Below the pieces are notes generated by a model. That model saw only the letters and a list, made by a program, of their open reading frames with translations, was not told the origin of the DNA and did no database searches. The translations under genes and the position numbers were made by a program. 7,995 bases of DNA, taken from the NCBI GenBank assembly GCA_007135015.1, contig SLJS01000086.1:1-7995 (forward strand), read 5' to 3'. The stretch comes from Alcanivorax sp. Lineage in GTDB: Bacteria; Pseudomonadota; Gammaproteobacteria; Pseudomonadales; Alcanivoracaceae. Shown here in pieces: positions 5,804-7,995 of this stretch. Within the stretch, counting starts at the first letter, position 1; the number at the start of each line of letters is the position of its first letter.

Positions 5804-7995
5804 TTGAACGCGGACCTGCACGCTCCCCTTCGGGATAACGTACGACTGCTCGGCGAGATGCTGGGCCATACGCTTCGCGACCAGGAAGGCGAGCAGCTTT
5901 ATGAGCTGGTCGAAAGGGTTCGCCGGGTGGCGGTGGATGTGCGCGCCGACGGCATGGCCGACATGGAACGGCTGGAGTCCGTGCTCGGCGCGCTGGATGA
6001 GGAGCAGCTGCTGGACGTGGCCCGCGCCTTCAGCCAGTTCCTGAGTCTCGCCAATATCGCCGAACAGCACCATCGGGTGCGTCTGCGCCGGCAGCGGCGC
6101 GATTACGAAGCGGAACCGGGGGAGGCGGAGTCTCTGGGCTCGGTGGTCGAGCGTCTGCTCGAAGCGGGCATCGGACGCGAGGATATCCGCCAGTTGCTGG
6201 GCAGGATGTCCATCGAACTGGTGCTGACCGCCCATCCCACGGAAACCAGCCGGCGCACCATGATCCGCAAGTACGATCGCATTGCCGATCTGCTTGCCCG
6301 CCTGGACCGCATGGATCTGGCGCCGGAAGAGTCCCGGGCCGCGCACGACGACCTGCAGCGCACCGTCGTCTCGGCCTGGTGTACCGACGAGATCCGCCAC
6401 CGCCGGCCCACACCGGTGGACGAGGCCAAGTGGGGATTTGCCACCATCGAGCAGAGTCTCTGGCATGCGGTGCCGCGGTTCCTGCGCGAACTGGACATGG
6501 TGGCCGAGGACCAGCTCGGCGGCCCGCTGGACAGCGGCGTGCACCCCTTCCGGATCGCCTCCTGGATGGGCGGGGACCGCGACGGCAACCCCGGTGTCAC
6601 GGCCCGGGTTACCCGCGAGGTGCTGCACCTGGCCCGCTGGATGGCCGCGGATCTGTACCTGCGGGACATCGACAACCTGCTTGGCGAGTTGTCCATGAGC
6701 ACGGCCAGCGAGGAACTGCTGGCCCGCACGGGGCCTTCCCGGGAACCCTATCGGGTGCTGCTGCGGCAGGTGCGCTCCGGGCTGCACAATACCCGCGAGC
6801 GCATGGAGGCATTGCTCGCTGGCCGCGAGCCTTCGGGGCACCCCTGGTATGCCACCACCGGGGAACTGGCGGAACCGCTGATGCTGGTGGATCGCTCCCT
6901 GCGGGCCTGCGGCATGGGCGAGCTGGCCGACGGCGACCTGCGCGACACCCTGCGCCGCGTTCACTGCTTCGGCATCAGTCTGCTGCGGCTGGATGTCCGC
7001 CAGGACGCGGGCCGGCACGAGCAGGCCATGGATGCGATTACCCGGTACCTGGGCCATGGCAGCTACCAGGCGTGGGAGGAGACCGAACGCCGGAACTTCC
7101 TGATCAATGAGCTGTGCGGACGGCGGCCGCTGGTGGACGGGCGCTTTCGCGAGAGCCCGGAGTGCACCGCGGAGGTCGCCGAGGTGCTCGACACCTGTGA
7201 CGTGATTGCCGAACACGAGCCCGAGGCCCTGGGCGCCTATGTGATCTCCATGGCCCGGGCGCCTTCGGATGTGCTGGCAGTGCTGCTGCTCCAGCGCCAG
7301 GCGGGCGTACGCGAGTTCATGCGTCCGGTGCCGCTGTTCGAAACGCTTGATGATCTGGAAAACGCCGCCGAGACCATGGCGGGTCTGCTGGATTCGCGCT
7401 GGTACCGCAGGCAGGTTGCCGACGGGCAGGAGGTCATGATCGGCTATTCCGATTCGGCCAAGGATGCCGGGTTCCTGGCCGCAGCCTGGGCACAGTACCG
7501 CGCCCAGGAGCAGCTGGCCGCACTGTTTCGCAATCACGAGATTCCGCTGACCCTGTTCCACGGCCGCGGCGGTTCCGTCAGCCGGGGTGGAGCCCCCACG
7601 CGCATGGCAATGCTTTCCCAGCCACCGGGGTCAGTGGACGGGCGCATCCGGGTTACCGAGCAGGGCGAAGTGATCCGCTTCAAGTACGGTCTGCCCGGCG
7701 TGGCCGTGCAGAACCTGGAGCAGTACCTGGCCGCCACCCTGGAAGCGACCCTGCTTCCCCCGGTGGCGCCGCGACTGGAATGGAGGCGGGAGATGGATCT
7801 GCTCACGCACCGCTCCATGAAGGTGTACCGGGAGGTGGTCCGGGATACGCCGGAACTGGTCACCTATCTGCGCACCGTGACCCCGGAGCAGGAACTGGTA
7901 CGCCTGGCGCTGGGCAGTCGTCCGGCTCGCCGCACCCAGGACGCAGGCATCGGTTCGTTACGGGCGATCCCCTGGGTTTTCGCCTCCCGAAGGGA
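5804..7995 (+). CDS. ppc: Phosphoenolpyruvate carboxylase (3' end beyond window)
   Basis: Cytosolic enzyme that adds bicarbonate to phosphoenolpyruvate to give oxaloacetate and phosphate, replenishing the TCA cycle. About 730 codons are present; the E. coli enzyme has 883. The start is TTG 5804, supported by its ribosome site and by the N-terminus (M)NADLHAPLRDNVRLLGEML, which lines up with E. coli MNEQYSALRSNVSMLGKVL. Conserved sites run in order: AFSQFLSLANIAEQHHR; VLTAHPTETSRR with catalytic His144 (E. coli His138); MGGDRDGNP (255-263); FHGRGGSVSRGGAP (585-598) with His586, Arg588 and Arg594 (E. coli His579, Arg581, Arg587); VTEQGEVIRFKYGLPG; GSRPARR with Arg706 (Arg699); and LRAIPWVFA with Arg720 (Arg713). 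The E. coli offset is +6 to +7 throughout, so there is no frameshift. After VFA the expected WTQ is replaced by Ser-Arg-Arg in the last 11 bases. Confidence 0.97.
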   Translation, partial: MNADLHAPLRDNVRLLGEMLGHTLRDQEGEQLYELVERVRRVAVDVRADGMADMERLESVLGALDEEQLLDVARAFSQFLSLANIAEQHHRVRLRRQRRDYEAEPGEAESLGSVVERLLEAGIGREDIRQLLGRMSIELVLTAHPTETSRRTMIRKYDRIADLLARLDRMDLAPEESRAAHDDLQRTVVSAWCTDEIRHRRPTPVDEAKWGFATIEQSLWHAVPRFLRELDMVAEDQLGGPLDSGVHPFRIASWMGGDRDGNPGVTARVTREVLHLARWMAADLYLRDIDNLLGELSMSTASEELLARTGPSREPYRVLLRQVRSGLHNTRERMEALLAGREPSGHPWYATTGELAEPLMLVDRSLRACGMGELADGDLRDTLRRVHCFGISLLRLDVRQDAGRHEQAMDAITRYLGHGSYQAWEETERRNFLINELCGRRPLVDGRFRESPECTAEVAEVLDTCDVIAEHEPEALGAYVISMARAPSDVLAVLLLQRQAGVREFMRPVPLFETLDDLENAAETMAGLLDSRWYRRQVADGQEVMIGYSDSAKDAGFLAAAWAQYRAQEQLAALFRNHEIPLTLFHGRGGSVSRGGAPTRMAMLSQPPGSVDGRIRVTEQGEVIRFKYGLPGVAVQNLEQYLAATLEATLLPPVAPRLEWRREMDLLTHRSMKVYREVVRDTPELVTYLRTVTPEQELVRLALGSRPARRTQDAGIGSLRAIPWVFASRR

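Noticed and set aside
5705..7561. Very long open minus-strand frame (619 codons) upstream of, and in frame with, the GGDEF-like gene, antisense to ppc
   Set aside because: It is a G/C-rich antisense shadow of ppc: the sense strand encodes a clearly conserved enzyme, while the antisense translation shows no recognisable domain and is rich in Gln, His, Gly and Ala as expected for such shadows.
1..7995. CRISPR arrays, tRNA/rRNA genes, insertion sequences or defence systems
   Set aside because: No regularly spaced repeats, RNA-gene signatures, transposase-like proteins or terminal inverted repeats were recognised; all substantial coding space is assigned to ordinary chromosomal genes.

Overview
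The window is gene-dense, high-GC DNA with strong G/C preference at third codon positions. The Ppc-like protein aligns with the E. coli enzyme at a nearly constant offset, and a secreted trypsin-family protease carries a hydrophobic tail ending in Arg-Arg. Together these suggest the chromosome of a free-living gammaproteobacterium. A finer placement (for example Ectothiorhodospiraceae- or Halomonadaceae-like) would be a guess. No mobile element, CRISPR array, rRNA or tRNA is visible.

Layout: a small unrecognised ORF (69-350, +) converges on dinB, DNA polymerase IV (327-1424, -), and the two overlap by 24 nt. Ten nt upstream of dinB on the same strand is a 76-codon cupin gene (1435-1665, -) that stops halfway through the cupin fold and looks like a remnant. 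Divergent from it, 41 nt away, is a 550-aa FAD-dependent aromatic-hydroxylase-type monooxygenase (1707-3359, +). Its 3' end overlaps by 79 nt the end of a convergent secreted trypsin-like serine protease (3281-4678, -). Upstream of the protease on the same strand is a six-helix membrane protein with a degenerate GGDEF-like domain (4751-5704, -). A 99-nt divergent intergenic region containing a perfect 9-bp inverted repeat separates it from phosphoenolpyruvate carboxylase, ppc (5804 to the window end, +). The ppc gene starts with TTG and is cut by the window edge after about 730 codons.

The genes do not form one obvious pathway. They cover SOS-type/translesion replication (dinB), anaplerotic carbon fixation (ppc), oxidative chemistry on an unknown aromatic substrate (monooxygenase), extracytoplasmic proteolysis and a probable membrane signalling remnant. 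I see no convincing new multi-gene system. The points worth a second look are the half-cupin beside dinB, the degenerate GGDEF protein, the odd protease C-terminus that runs antisense into its neighbour, the palindrome in the ppc divergent region, and the abrupt loss of Ppc conservation in the last 11 bases.
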